The notes under the pieces: generated by a model
Told to the model about the DNA's origin: nothing
What the model saw: only the letters and a program-made list of their open reading frames with translations
Database searches by the model: none
Source: Planctomycetota bacterium
Lineage (GTDB): Bacteria; Planctomycetota; Phycisphaerae; Phycisphaerales; UBA1924
NCBI GenBank assembly: GCA_018242605.1
Contig: JAFEBP010000009.1
Span: forward strand, 1 to 64,000
Direction of reading: 5' to 3'
DNA: 64,000 nucleotides
In this document: piece after piece, positions 9,462 to 18,272 of the stretch
Layout: every line of letters starts with the position of its first letter
Position numbering within the stretch: the first letter of the stretch is position 1
Position numbers and translations under genes: made by a program

Positions 9462-10964
9462 TCATCGGCCGATCAAGACCGGGCCCGCGGGAGCGGTGAG
9501 CGTCATCGGCCGGGTCCATGAGAACTGCTCGTTCCACGATCCGCCTCCCACGACCCGGCCGCTGGGGTAGATGCGCAAGGTTGAGCCGATCGGCGCTAAG
9601 CGCGATGCGTTGTAGGCGTTCCAGTGGTCGCAGTACCCCGCGCACAGCGCGTTCGTGCCGCTGAAATCGCAGGCGCGTCCGCACGCGGAGATGTCGTTGC
9701 GGCGGGCGATGATCTGGTTGGCGGAGGTTGAACCGAATGTTGTCCGACCACTGCCGGGGTAGACAGTCACGGTCGACTGCATGATGCCGCACGTGGAATC
9801 GCCATCGCAGTGCGGGCAACTCCAGTTGTGCCCCAGTTCGTGCGCGGAAACCTCCACGCGACGGGAGCGGAGCAGGATGCCCTCGATGAGGCTGTACGCC
9901 TGCGTATGATCGGTCCACCCGCCCGGGCCGCATGTCTGGATGCCGCCGACATACCCGAGGCCGACGGTGGAGCCGTCGAGGTCCTTGCCGGAGAACAGCT
10001 GCGCGACGGTTCGGAAAGACGAGTTCCAGGGGTAGTTGTCGTTGTAGTAGCTTTTGAGCGTTGCGAGAATGTTGTCGGCGTTGTCGTTGGTGTAGGGGTC
10101 ACTGTCCGAGGTGTAGGTTCTGGCGTCATTGATCGAGTAGCAGATCCCGGTCTGTCCGTCGTAGATCGCGTTGTCATCATTGATGATGCCGCTGATCTCG
10201 GTGAGCCAATCGCTGCCCCAATCACCGTACCACTCGTAGTCGCCCACCACATGAATGACCGCCTTGAACACAGCGGTGCGGGGTTGATAGCCGCCCGGCT
10301 GGGATCCGGACGGGGAGGCCTGCCCAGAATCATGCACACCGCACCAGTTCTTCGGCAATGGAGCCTTGTCGGAATCACGGAAGACTGCGTGCATCGTCTG
10401 TCCTGCGATGGAGACGCTCTCCACATGCCACAGGCCGCCCTCGCGCAGATCGATCCGGGCGGTGAGGCGGCCGCCCGGGAACAGCGTGGCGGTCACCACG
10501 CTGCCGGGCACTTCGACAACCGTGCCGCGGTAGGTGCGATCCGGGCCCGGATCGAACTCGACCCTGTCGCCGTTGCCTAGTTCGACAAAGGCCCGAAAGT
10601 CCGGGGCGCGCACCGAGTGCTGTGCGAGGTCGAGCGTGACCACGCGGTCCGCGAGCGTGAGCATGACTCCGAACTGCGCGGGCACGTCCGCCGGCGGGCG
10701 GAGGTCCTGGAGCGTGTAGTTCGCCAGCAACGACAGCAACTCCGTGGGATCCCGAGGACGCGGCGGGGCCAGGTCCGCGGCGCTGAGGATCAACCGGTCG
10801 TTCCCGGTCGGCGCGACGTCCGCCGGCGAGATGGCGCCCTGCGCGGGCTCGGTCGGTTGAACGGCGGCCGGCGACGCCTGCTGCGCGCTCGCGAGCCCGC
10901 ACAGGCCCAGGAGCAGAGCGGCGATGTGCACGCCGCGGGTGATCGAAAAGTGTGCCTTGTTCAT
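9462..10964 (-). CDS. Secreted reprolysin-like zinc metalloprotease
   Basis: The product is 500 residues from the ATG at 10964, which begins a signal peptide (MNKAHFSITRG...GLASA-QQ). The catalytic motif HELGHNWSCPH (His375, His379 and His385, with Glu376) fits HExxHxxxxxH of M12B/reprolysin-type metalloproteases, and GIMQS about 16 residues on is a plausible Met-turn. The propeptide ends with NWCGV, similar to the cysteine switch that keeps these enzymes inactive. The C-terminal part is Cys-rich and ends in a beta-rich tail (GSWNEQFSWTRP, then GPVLIGR). It lies 43 bp after the collagen-like gene on the same strand, so the two likely form one operon. Substrate unknown. Confidence 0.85.
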   Translation of the reverse strand: MNKAHFSITRGVHIAALLLGLCGLASAQQASPAAVQPTEPAQGAISPADVAPTGNDRLILSAADLAPPRPRDPTELLSLLANYTLQDLRPPADVPAQFGVMLTLADRVVTLDLAQHSVRAPDFRAFVELGNGDRVEFDPGPDRTYRGTVVEVPGSVVTATLFPGGRLTARIDLREGGLWHVESVSIAGQTMHAVFRDSDKAPLPKNWCGVHDSGQASPSGSQPGGYQPRTAVFKAVIHVVGDYEWYGDWGSDWLTEISGIINDDNAIYDGQTGICYSINDARTYTSDSDPYTNDNADNILATLKSYYNDNYPWNSSFRTVAQLFSGKDLDGSTVGLGYVGGIQTCGPGGWTDHTQAYSLIEGILLRSRRVEVSAHELGHNWSCPHCDGDSTCGIMQSTVTVYPGSGRTTFGSTSANQIIARRNDISACGRACDFSGTNALCAGYCDHWNAYNASRLAPIGSTLRIYPSGRVVGGGSWNEQFSWTRPMTLTAPAGPVLIGR

Positions 10965-11007
10965 CGTGAATCTCTTGAAAGGTGCTGGACTGCCGCGAAC
11001 GAGTTCG

Positions 11008-12819
11008 TTACTGGAGGTTGACGAGCACAAGGACAAGGCCCTCGCCGCTGTCGAGGGATGACATGGCCTTGCCGATGGTGGCGCCGGGCGCCAGAGTGCG
11101 GTCGGAGGCCCTCATGGCGCGGCCCGCGATGTCGCTGGTGGTGAGCAGGTCGCCGGGTTGGACCTTGCCGTTGCTCGCGGTGCACTTCACGTAGACGCGG
11201 CCGGTCATGGCGATGGGGTTCTTGCCGTCCATCACGCCGTCCTGGCCCATCTTGATGCCGGGGTTGACGCCGCCCGCGCCGCTGACGATGCCCGCGACCT
11301 TGCTGTCGTAGGCGCTGGTGCTGGGCATGAGCTGGCCGGGGTGCTCGGGGTCGATGACCATGAGCGTGCCGGGCTCGAGCTCGGCGGTCTGCGAGTCAAA
11401 GCCCTCGACGAGGTCGGAGCCGCCGTTGATCTGGAGGGTCTTGACCTCGAAGACGCCGTCGTTGCGGACCTTGGCCTTCACGGCGCCGTTGGCCCAGAAG
11501 TTCATGGCACCGCCTTCCATGCCGATGCCCGTCTTCCCGTTGCCGGCGCCGTCTTCCCAAACGACGATGATGGGCTTGGTCGGGTCGTAAACGCTACCGA
11601 AGGAGAGCTTGCTGCCGGGCGTGGTCGTCCCGATGCCGACGTTGCCGTTGTCCTTGACGATGAGCCCCCAGCCAGAATTCGCCACGTAAATGCCGGTCAT
11701 GAGCTCGGTGTCGCCCCCGCGACCAACGAACGCTCGAGTCGTCTGGGGCGAAGCGACGTCGGAGTACCAGATTCCACCGGAACCGGAGGCCGCCGAACCG
11801 CGCACGAATGACCGGCCGCTGACTTCGAACGGAAAGACTGGCCCAGTCACCCCGACGCCGACGTTGCCGTTGCCCAAGAAGGTCATCGAATTGATCGCGC
11901 CGTTGTTGACCTGGATGTTGAGGGGGTCGGAGTTGATCTGCCTCAGGCACCCGTACCCGGTGGCCCCGCCATCGACGTAGCCGAGGACCATGCCGTATCC
12001 GCCGTTCTTGTTCAAGCCGATGAACCGCCCGGTTCCGGCTCCCGCGGTCGAAATCTGGATCGCAAGCTCGTCGTTGGCCAAACTGCCCGGACCTACGGAG
12101 AGCTTGGCCAGCGGCGTTGCTGTTCCGATGCCAACGTTGCCCGTGTTGTAAAACGCATTCGATCCGCTGAGCGACCAGATTGAAGAGCCAGCCGGACCAG
12201 TCGGACCTGTCGGACCTGTCGCGCCCGTGAGACCGATGGGGCCTTGTGCGCCCGCGGGGCCGGTCAAGCCGATCGGACCCTGCGGGCCCGTCGCGCCGGT
12301 GAAACCGATCGGACCTTGTGCGCCCGCGGGGCCGGTCAAGCCGATCGGGCCCTGCGGGCCCGTCGCGCCCGTGAGGCCGATGGGGCCTGTTGGGCCCGCC
12401 GGACCGGGGTTGCCCGAGAGCGCGTACATCGCGTACGGCGCGGCGGTCAGTTCCTGCCGCGGCGTCAACTGGGTGAAGCCCGACGGGTCAGCGCACGTCA
12501 CGCTGTCACCGGGGCGGACATGGATCTGCAGGAACCGCTGCTGGCCGTTGTACTGGGCCCCGAAGTTCAGGTTCACGAAGAACTTGCCGTTCACCACCGC
12601 GACATCCTCCTTGCAGATCGTGCCGCCGATCTGGTTGCCGCCGGTCGCGGCGTCAAAGAGGCTGAACTCCATGTCGAACGTCCCGCTGCTGGGGGTGCCG
12701 GATTCGGCCAACTCTCCCTGGTACGTGAACGCGTTGGTCACACTGCCGGCCAGCGCGGTCGGCGATCCCGCGGCGAGCATGATGGCGAGCGATAGCGCGG
12801 CAGAAGAAGCAGTTCTCAT
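11008..12819 (-). CDS. Collagen-like tail-fibre surface protein A
   Basis: The 603-residue product has a signal peptide ([18 protein letters not shown]...ALAG) with AGAGG about 8 nt before the ATG. The domains in order are: a conserved N-terminal domain ([17 protein letters not shown] to [17 protein letters not shown], residues about 30-133); a Gly-X-Y collagen-like rod (about 136-211); fibre-like [16 protein letters not shown] and [10 protein letters not shown] motifs; and a 150-residue C-terminal domain ([17 protein letters not shown] to [13 protein letters not shown]). That C-terminal domain is almost identical in the paralogue at 18273. The usual S74 chaperone ending of tail fibres is not seen. 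Likely trimeric and extracellular. It is divergent from the sigma-kinase pair beginning at 13101. Confidence 0.85.
   Translation of the reverse strand: MRTASSAALSLAIMLAAGSPTALAGSVTNAFTYQGELAESGTPSSGTFDMEFSLFDAATGGNQIGGTICKEDVAVVNGKFFVNLNFGAQYNGQQRFLQIHVRPGDSVTCADPSGFTQLTPRQELTAAPYAMYALSGNPGPAGPTGPIGLTGATGPQGPIGLTGPAGAQGPIGFTGATGPQGPIGLTGPAGAQGPIGLTGATGPTGPTGPAGSSIWSLSGSNAFYNTGNVGIGTATPLAKLSVGPGSLANDELAIQISTAGAGTGRFIGLNKNGGYGMVLGYVDGGATGYGCLRQINSDPLNIQVNNGAINSMTFLGNGNVGVGVTGPVFPFEVSGRSFVRGSAASGSGGIWYSDVASPQTTRAFVGRGGDTELMTGIYVANSGWGLIVKDNGNVGIGTTTPGSKLSFGSVYDPTKPIIVVWEDGAGNGKTGIGMEGGAMNFWANGAVKAKVRNDGVFEVKTLQINGGSDLVEGFDSQTAELEPGTLMVIDPEHPGQLMPSTSAYDSKVAGIVSGAGGVNPGIKMGQDGVMDGKNPIAMTGRVYVKCTASNGKVQPGDLLTTSDIAGRAMRASDRTLAPGATIGKAMSSLDSGEGLVLVLVNLQ
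12187..12414 (-). repeat. Collagen-type Gly-X-Y coding repeat
   Basis: This stretch encodes about 25 uninterrupted Gly-X-Y triplets. Within it a 24-residue (72-bp) unit, [12 protein letters not shown] plus [12 protein letters not shown], is repeated in tandem twice and followed by a partial third copy. The DNA copies are nearly identical, so the rod length should vary by slippage or recombination. Confidence 0.9.
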
Positions 12820-13100
12820 ATGCAGACCTCTTTGACGAATGTTCGATGCGATTAGAACGACACGGCGGCAGTCAAGCCATCAGCTGCTTCCTGCCATGAG
12901 GTAATGCGCGGAAGCGTCCGGGCGCGCAACATGAATCGCGAAGTTCGGCCTGAACCCCCGGGGGGGTGCCGCCGATCCGTCACAAAAATGTTGCGCGGGG
13001 CGGACGGACGACGCATAAGGGGTAGCGGGTTTTACCGGTCGTACCCCCCCGCTTCCTTTCCGCCGCTTCCCTCCCGTTCGCTCCTCACGCCGGTGCCCAG
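12820..13100. promoter_or_regulatory. Divergent control region of module A
   Basis: These 281 bp separate the collagen-like gene (minus) from the ECF sigma gene (plus) and must hold both promoters. I see no consensus sigma-70 promoter. The centre is unusually C/G-run rich (a 7-G run near 12960 and a 7-C run near 13046), with an AT-richer spot (CACAAAAATG) between. An ECF-type promoter recognised by the neighbouring sigma factor is plausible but cannot be read from one sequence. Confidence 0.4.
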
Positions 13101-13688
13101 ATGAATAGCATCACCTCCGTGGCGGATCTGCTGACTCATAGCCAACCCGGCGACGATCGCTCGATGAACGAGCTGCTGCCGCTGGTGTACGACGAACTGC
13201 GTGCCCTGGCCTCGAACCAACTGGCCGGCGAGGCCCGCGGTGCGCGGATGCACACCCTCCAGCCCACGGCGCTGGTGCACGAGGCGTTCATGCGGCTGAT
13301 GGATTCGGACAAACGCTGGGCGGGGCGGGATCACTTCATGGCCGTGGCCTCCATCGCCATGCGCCGGGTGCTGGTGGATCATGCCCGCAAGCGCAACGCC
13401 GACAAACGCGGGGGCGGGAACGCCGCGGAACAGCTCACGCTGGACAGTCTTGAATCCGCCGCGATCAGCGGGCGCGGGCTCCGCGTGGTGGAGTTGGACG
13501 TGCTGCTCACGGAACTGACGCGCGTGGCGCAGCGTCCCGCCAAAGTGGCGGAGATGCGGCTCTTCGGCGGCATGGAACTGGAGCAGATCGCCCGCGTGCT
13601 CGGGCTGGCGCGGATGACCGTCTCGCGCGACTGGAGGGTGGCCCGCGCCTGGCTGGCGGCGAAGATGAAGGCGCGGGGCGATGTCTGA
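13101..13688 (+). CDS. ECF-family RNA polymerase sigma factor (module A)
   Basis: The 195-residue protein contains the sigma2 region (LLPLVYDELRALASNQL, then LQPTALVHEAFMRL and DHFMAVASIAMRRVLVDHAR) and a sigma4 helix-turn-helix (MELEQIARVLGLARMTVSRDW, about residues 157-177). This is the ECF subtype abundant in planctomycetes, in which the sigma gene is coupled to a Ser/Thr kinase gene. Its stop overlaps the kinase start by 8 bp, so the two should be translationally coupled. No separate anti-sigma gene is visible; the kinase is the likely controller. Confidence 0.92.
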   Translation: MNSITSVADLLTHSQPGDDRSMNELLPLVYDELRALASNQLAGEARGARMHTLQPTALVHEAFMRLMDSDKRWAGRDHFMAVASIAMRRVLVDHARKRNADKRGGGNAAEQLTLDSLESAAISGRGLRVVELDVLLTELTRVAQRPAKVAEMRLFGGMELEQIARVLGLARMTVSRDWRVARAWLAAKMKARGDV

Positions 13689-16600
13689 CGATCCGACCCT
13701 GCCCCCGGGCCCATCTTCTGACGACGCCGCCCGCATGCAGCGGGCGTCGGAGATCTTTCTCGACCTGCAGGACCTGGGTCCGGCGCACCGCGAAGAGGAA
13801 CTTAAACGTCGGTGCGGGGGCGACGCGGCCCTCAAGGACCTGGTCCTGCTGCTCCTCAAGGGCGATCAACTGCCCCTGCCCGCCGAGAGCTTGGCCGAGG
13901 ACATCCGCCTCGCCCACGATTCGGCCCCGACCGTTGTGGGGGGCCCGTTTCCGGATCAGGGCTCGCGCATCGGGCCCTACCGCCTCCTGCAACGCATCGG
14001 CGAAGGGGGCTTCGGCAGCGTCTACCTGGCGGAGCAGGAACAGCCCATCCGCCGACGCGTCGCCCTCAAGATCCTCAAGCTGGGGATGGACACCCGCCAG
14101 GTCGTCGCGCGATTCGAGGCCGAGCGCCAGGCCCTGGCGCTGATGGACCATCCCAACATCGCCAAGGTGTTCGACGCGGGCGCGACGCCCACCGGCCGCC
14201 CGTTTTTCGTGATGGAACTAGTGAACGGCCTGCCGATCAACGAGCACTGCGACCAGGCGAAGATGTCGCTCCACCAGCGGCTGGAGCTGATCGTCCAGGT
14301 CTGCGACGGCCTGCAGCACGCCCATCAACGCGGCGTCATCCACCGCGACATCAAGCCCAGCAACGTCCTGGTGACCGTAATCGACGACAAGCCGGTCCCC
14401 AAGATCATCGACTTCGGCATCGCCAAGGCCACCAGCGCGCGCCTCACGGAAAAGACCATCTTCACCGAGTTCCGTCAGATGGTCGGCACGCCCGAATACA
14501 TGAGCCCCGAGCAGGCGGGCCAATCGAATCAGGATGTCGACACCCGGACGGACGTCTATTCGACGGGCGTCCTCCTCTACGAACTGCTGGTGGGGGCGAC
14601 GCCCTTCGATTCCAAACGCCTGCGTTCCGCGGCGTACGGAGAGATGCAGCGGATCATCCGGGAGGAGGACCCGCCCAAGCCCAGCACACGACTGAGCAGG
14701 CAGCCAGAGACGCTGGGCGCGGTGGCGAGCCGGCGCTCAACGCCCGCGGAAAAGCTCCCACGCGTCGTCCGCGGCGAGCTCGACTGGATCGTGATGAAGA
14801 CGCTGGAGAAGGACCGCGCGAGGAGGTACGACTCGGCGGGGGCGATGGGCCGTGACATCCAGCGCTACCTGAGGGGCGAGGCGATCCAGGCCGCCCCGCC
14901 CAGCACGGCGTATCGGGCGAAGAAGTTCGTTCAGCGGAACAAGGGCGTGGTCATCGCGGCGAGCCTGCTGACAGCGGCCCTCGTCGCGGGGCTCGTGGGC
15001 ACGAGCCTGGGCTTCTTCAACGCCGAGGCTCAGCGAAAGGTGGCGGTGAAGGAATCGATCCGGGCGGGACAGGAGAAGGAGCGGGCCGACGAGAACGCGG
15101 CGCAGGCGAGAGCGGCGGAAGCGATCGCCACCCGCCAGGCCTACTCCGCCAGCATGATGTCCGCGTCGACGGCGGTGATCGGCGTGCAGTACGCAACCGC
15201 CCGCGCGTTCCTCGATGCCGCGCCGCAGCGCCTCCGCGGGTGGGAGTGGCGCGTTCTGGACGCGAAGCTCGATACTTCGATCCGGACGTGCTCCATTGCC
15301 GCAAAACCGAGATCGGGTCAAGGGACCAATCTCATCCTTCACCCGGATGGCCGATCGTTCTTCACGATCGATTACTTGGGCGATGTCGTCGCGCAGCGAT
15401 GGGATCTCGCGAGCGGGCGCCTGCTCCAGAGTTTCCCGCCCCCGGACCCCTCGAAAGAGCTTCGCCATAACCGGGCCCAGCTCTCGCCCGACGGGCATCG
15501 CCTGACGACCATACCGAACTATCGAGCGGCGGGCTCCAGGAGTTTCATGCTCGAAAACTGGGACCTGACAACCGGCGAGCGATCGGCCCACGTCGAGGTG
15601 GCAGGCCCCGACGGTTCGGATGTTCGCACATTCGTGAGTCAGGATGGTTCCAGAGTCTTTGTCTACGGAGGCGAGCGTGTCCGGAGCGCCCGCTTTGCAT
15701 CGGAAGGAGTCGCGAACGGTGCGGGCTCGGCGATACCGAAGGTCTTGGCCGACCAACCTCTCGGCCATCAGACCTATCCGCGTGCAATCAACCGCGCCGA
15801 CACGGTGATCGTCGAGAGCATCGAAACTTCGCCCTACGGACTCGTGCTCCGGGACACGGAAACTCTCGCCCCGACGACCGTGCTCGCATGGAGCACGATG
15901 GTCCAAAACGTGTGCTTCTCGAACGACGACCGGTGGCTGGGCGTGACCGGCAACGATGACGAGGCGCGCGTGTATGATCTTGCCGCCAACCCACCGACGT
16001 ACATCGCCCTGGAACATCCGTACCAGGCGAACAACATCCGCTTCTCGCCCGATGCCTCGCTCGTCGCGACGATCGCGTTGGATCACGCGATCCGAATCTG
16101 GGATCGGGCCACGGGCCGCTTGCTCAGCACCTACCCGAGCGAGACGCTCGATCCCTGGGCGCTCATGTTCATGCCCGATGGAAAGACCGTCGCAGGTTGG
16201 GAATCCGGCGGCACCGTTCGATTCTGGGATGTCACGGCCGAGAGCGCGACGGTGCTGCGCGGACACAAGAGCATAGTGTCACGCGCCAAGTTTGCGAAAG
16301 GCAACCCGGCCGGGATCATCGTCTCCAGCAGTTGGGAAGGGGCCGATGGCTCGACAGCGATCGTGCGATTTTGGGATGCCGAGTCGGGCGAAGAGGTGGG
16401 CATCTACCACGGCCAACTCGGAGACATCGTGTTCGGGATGGATGTGTCCGACGACGGCCGCTTGGCCGCGATCGCCATTCGAAACACACGTGTGTTGGCC
16501 GCGACGCCCGGGGGCGAGCCTACGGGACGAACGGACATCATCGATCTCGCCACCGGCCAAAGGGTGGCCACCTCGCCCTCACGCCGCACGCCCTCGCGGG

Positions 16601-17454
16601 TCACCTTTGGCCGCGACGCTCAGTCGGTCATCCTGAGCGAGTACGACAACCATTCGGCTCTTGCTGATCAACTGCACGTGCTCGACGCCCGCTCCGGTGC
16701 GGTTCTTCGCACCAGGGACCTCGACCCCAAGTCCCATTGGGTGTCCGTGCGAAGTCCCGACGGCAAGACGATCGCCGCACTCCCAACGTCGCGCGGTGCC
16801 GCCGTGGCGTCCAACGCTGATCGTCCCGGCACCATGCTCATCCTCGACGCTCGGACGCTCGAAACAGTGCGCGAGATCGACGGGATTCCCGTGGAGCAGA
16901 TGTCGCTTGCGTTCAGCCCGGATGGCACGCACATCGCCACGGGCGGCGCGGACGGCACCGTGCGGCTCTTCGCTATCGACACCGGAAAGTTGCTCGCGTC
17001 CACGTCCGACCAAGGAATGGAAGTTCTTTCCCTGTCCTTCAGCCCCGACGGCGCACGCCTCGCCAGCGCCGGCGTCGACCGCATGGTCCGCATCTGGGAC
17101 GCCGCCACGCTCGACCCGCTCGCGGCGTTCGCGGGGCACGCCGGGCATATCGGGTGCGTGGATTGGGATGCCGACGGACATCGGCTGGTCTCCTGCTCCG
17201 GCGACTTCACGGTCCGAGTCTGGGAGCCCGACCCCATCCGCACGCGGATTCAGGCCCGAGAGGCACGCAACACGGCGCTGGCCCAGGTCGAGCCGATGGT
17301 GGCCAAGATGTTTGAAGAGCTGAAGGACGCGGCGAAAGTCGCGGATCGCATCAACTCGCATGAATCGCTGACGGCGGTGCAGCGAAAGACCGCCTTGCAG
17401 GTGGTATTGAAGAAGGGATTGGAACAGCACGCGGCGGAATCAGCGCGGCACTGA
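13681..17454 (+). CDS. Membrane Ser/Thr protein kinase with WD40 sensor (module A)
   Basis: The 1257-residue product starts inside the sigma stop (ATGTCTGA). Residues 15-80 are a helical segment shared with the kinase at 20964. The kinase domain follows: glycine loop GEGGFGSVYLAEQ (107-119), ATP-binding Lys130 in RRRVALKILK, catalytic HRDIKPSN (221-228), DFG (244-246) and GTPEYMSPEQ. All key residues for activity are present. One membrane helix (about 422-445) is followed by a charged helical linker and then WD40-type repeats to the C-terminus (FSPDGTHIATGGADGTVRLF, and VDRMVRIWD). The kinase domain should face the cytoplasm and the propeller the periplasm. It probably controls the co-encoded sigma factor; targets are not known. 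Confidence 0.93.
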   Translation: MSDDPTLPPGPSSDDAARMQRASEIFLDLQDLGPAHREEELKRRCGGDAALKDLVLLLLKGDQLPLPAESLAEDIRLAHDSAPTVVGGPFPDQGSRIGPYRLLQRIGEGGFGSVYLAEQEQPIRRRVALKILKLGMDTRQVVARFEAERQALALMDHPNIAKVFDAGATPTGRPFFVMELVNGLPINEHCDQAKMSLHQRLELIVQVCDGLQHAHQRGVIHRDIKPSNVLVTVIDDKPVPKIIDFGIAKATSARLTEKTIFTEFRQMVGTPEYMSPEQAGQSNQDVDTRTDVYSTGVLLYELLVGATPFDSKRLRSAAYGEMQRIIREEDPPKPSTRLSRQPETLGAVASRRSTPAEKLPRVVRGELDWIVMKTLEKDRARRYDSAGAMGRDIQRYLRGEAIQAAPPSTAYRAKKFVQRNKGVVIAASLLTAALVAGLVGTSLGFFNAEAQRKVAVKESIRAGQEKERADENAAQARAAEAIATRQAYSASMMSASTAVIGVQYATARAFLDAAPQRLRGWEWRVLDAKLDTSIRTCSIAAKPRSGQGTNLILHPDGRSFFTIDYLGDVVAQRWDLASGRLLQSFPPPDPSKELRHNRAQLSPDGHRLTTIPNYRAAGSRSFMLENWDLTTGERSAHVEVAGPDGSDVRTFVSQDGSRVFVYGGERVRSARFASEGVANGAGSAIPKVLADQPLGHQTYPRAINRADTVIVESIETSPYGLVLRDTETLAPTTVLAWSTMVQNVCFSNDDRWLGVTGNDDEARVYDLAANPPTYIALEHPYQANNIRFSPDASLVATIALDHAIRIWDRATGRLLSTYPSETLDPWALMFMPDGKTVAGWESGGTVRFWDVTAESATVLRGHKSIVSRAKFAKGNPAGIIVSSSWEGADGSTAIVRFWDAESGEEVGIYHGQLGDIVFGMDVSDDGRLAAIAIRNTRVLAATPGGEPTGRTDIIDLATGQRVATSPSRRTPSRVTFGRDAQSVILSEYDNHSALADQLHVLDARSGAVLRTRDLDPKSHWVSVRSPDGKTIAALPTSRGAAVASNADRPGTMLILDARTLETVREIDGIPVEQMSLAFSPDGTHIATGGADGTVRLFAIDTGKLLASTSDQGMEVLSLSFSPDGARLASAGVDRMVRIWDAATLDPLAAFAGHAGHIGCVDWDADGHRLVSCSGDFTVRVWEPDPIRTRIQAREARNTALAQVEPMVAKMFEELKDAAKVADRINSHESLTAVQRKTALQVVLKKGLEQHAAESARH

Positions 17455-17487
17455 AGCGCCCGATGAGCACATACGAACTCCGGAATG

Positions 17488-17516
17488 AAACACGCCGGCC
17501 CTGGAGCGACCGGCGT
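17488..17516. terminator. Possible terminator hairpin after kinase A
   Basis: A 7-bp stem, ACGCCGG (17492-17498) with CCGGCGT (17510-17516), lies 34 bp after the kinase stop and resembles the hairpin downstream of prfC. An AAA run on the left provides only a weak U-tract on the minus strand. Confidence 0.4.
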
Positions 17517-17605
17517 TCACGTGTGCGCCTGTGGAAGTAACCTCTGAGAAGCCCCGCGCCATGGGCTAGCGGATCAGATTCGGCGTGTCGTGACCTTGGG
17601 GGGCG

Positions 17606-18226
17606 TCACGGCGTGATGATCACCGGCCCGTTCCCGGGCGTGTTATTAATAATCCATGTGGGCGAGTTGATGACCATGGCTCCCCCGTGAGTAGGCGTTC
17701 CATAGGACACGCCCGAGACGATGTAGATCGTCTTGGGGTTGGCGTCCCATTCTGCCACGACCTGGTACAGGTCGGCGTACGGCGCATCGAGCGTGCCGAA
17801 CTGAATGTCGGAGTATTCATCGCCGCAGAACCAGGGTGTTCCCACGCAGTTGGTGTATTGCGGGATGCAAGTCTGGGCGCACGCCTGATGACATTCTTCG
17901 AAGGCGTTGCGGCAGCTCTCGTTGGCGGCCGCACGCTCGGCGGCGCACGCATTGCGACAATCTCTGCACGCCGCGGAATCGGGCGCGAAGAAGCAGGTGA
18001 CGTCGCACCCCGCATCGCACGTGCCGAACGCGGCCTCGTTGGCGAGAAGACAGGCGTCGTACCCGGTGGCGACTTCACAGCTGTTGAAACACGAGTCAAG
18101 GCACAGATCAAGGCCCGGGTACCAGCCGTACCGGATGGGCTGGGGAACGCTCTGCGCGAACGCGGTACAGGGCGTGAAGGCGAGCAGCGCGAACAGAACA
18201 GAGCGGGATGAAAAGAGGTGTTTCAT
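17606..18226 (-). CDS. Secreted cysteine-rich protein with CxxxC repeats
   Basis: The product is 206 residues from the ATG at 18226, preceded by an AGGA site 7 nt upstream, with a signal peptide (MKHLFSSRSVLFALLAFTPCTAFAQ). Residues about 40-140 hold sixteen cysteines, many spaced as C-x3-C-x3-C (CLDSCFNSC, CDAGCDVTC, CHQACAQTC). This pattern would put Cys on one face of helices, suited to disulfides or metal binding. The C-terminal third is Cys-free and beta-rich (KTIYIVSGVSYG, then GGAMVINSPTW). It follows the collagen-like gene by 46 bp, taking the position that the metalloprotease holds in module A. I do not recognise the family. Confidence 0.75.
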   Translation of the reverse strand: MKHLFSSRSVLFALLAFTPCTAFAQSVPQPIRYGWYPGLDLCLDSCFNSCEVATGYDACLLANEAAFGTCDAGCDVTCFFAPDSAACRDCRNACAAERAAANESCRNAFEECHQACAQTCIPQYTNCVGTPWFCGDEYSDIQFGTLDAPYADLYQVVAEWDANPKTIYIVSGVSYGTPTHGGAMVINSPTWIINNTPGNGPVIITP

Positions 18227-18272
18227 GATCGGATTCCTGCGAAACCGTGGTTGAGTGTTGGATCGGAGTGTG

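Noticed and set aside
12187..12414. Regular GC-rich DNA repeats resembling a CRISPR or minisatellite array
   Set aside because: They are in frame, encode Gly-X-Y triplets in a signal-peptide protein, and have no unique spacers.
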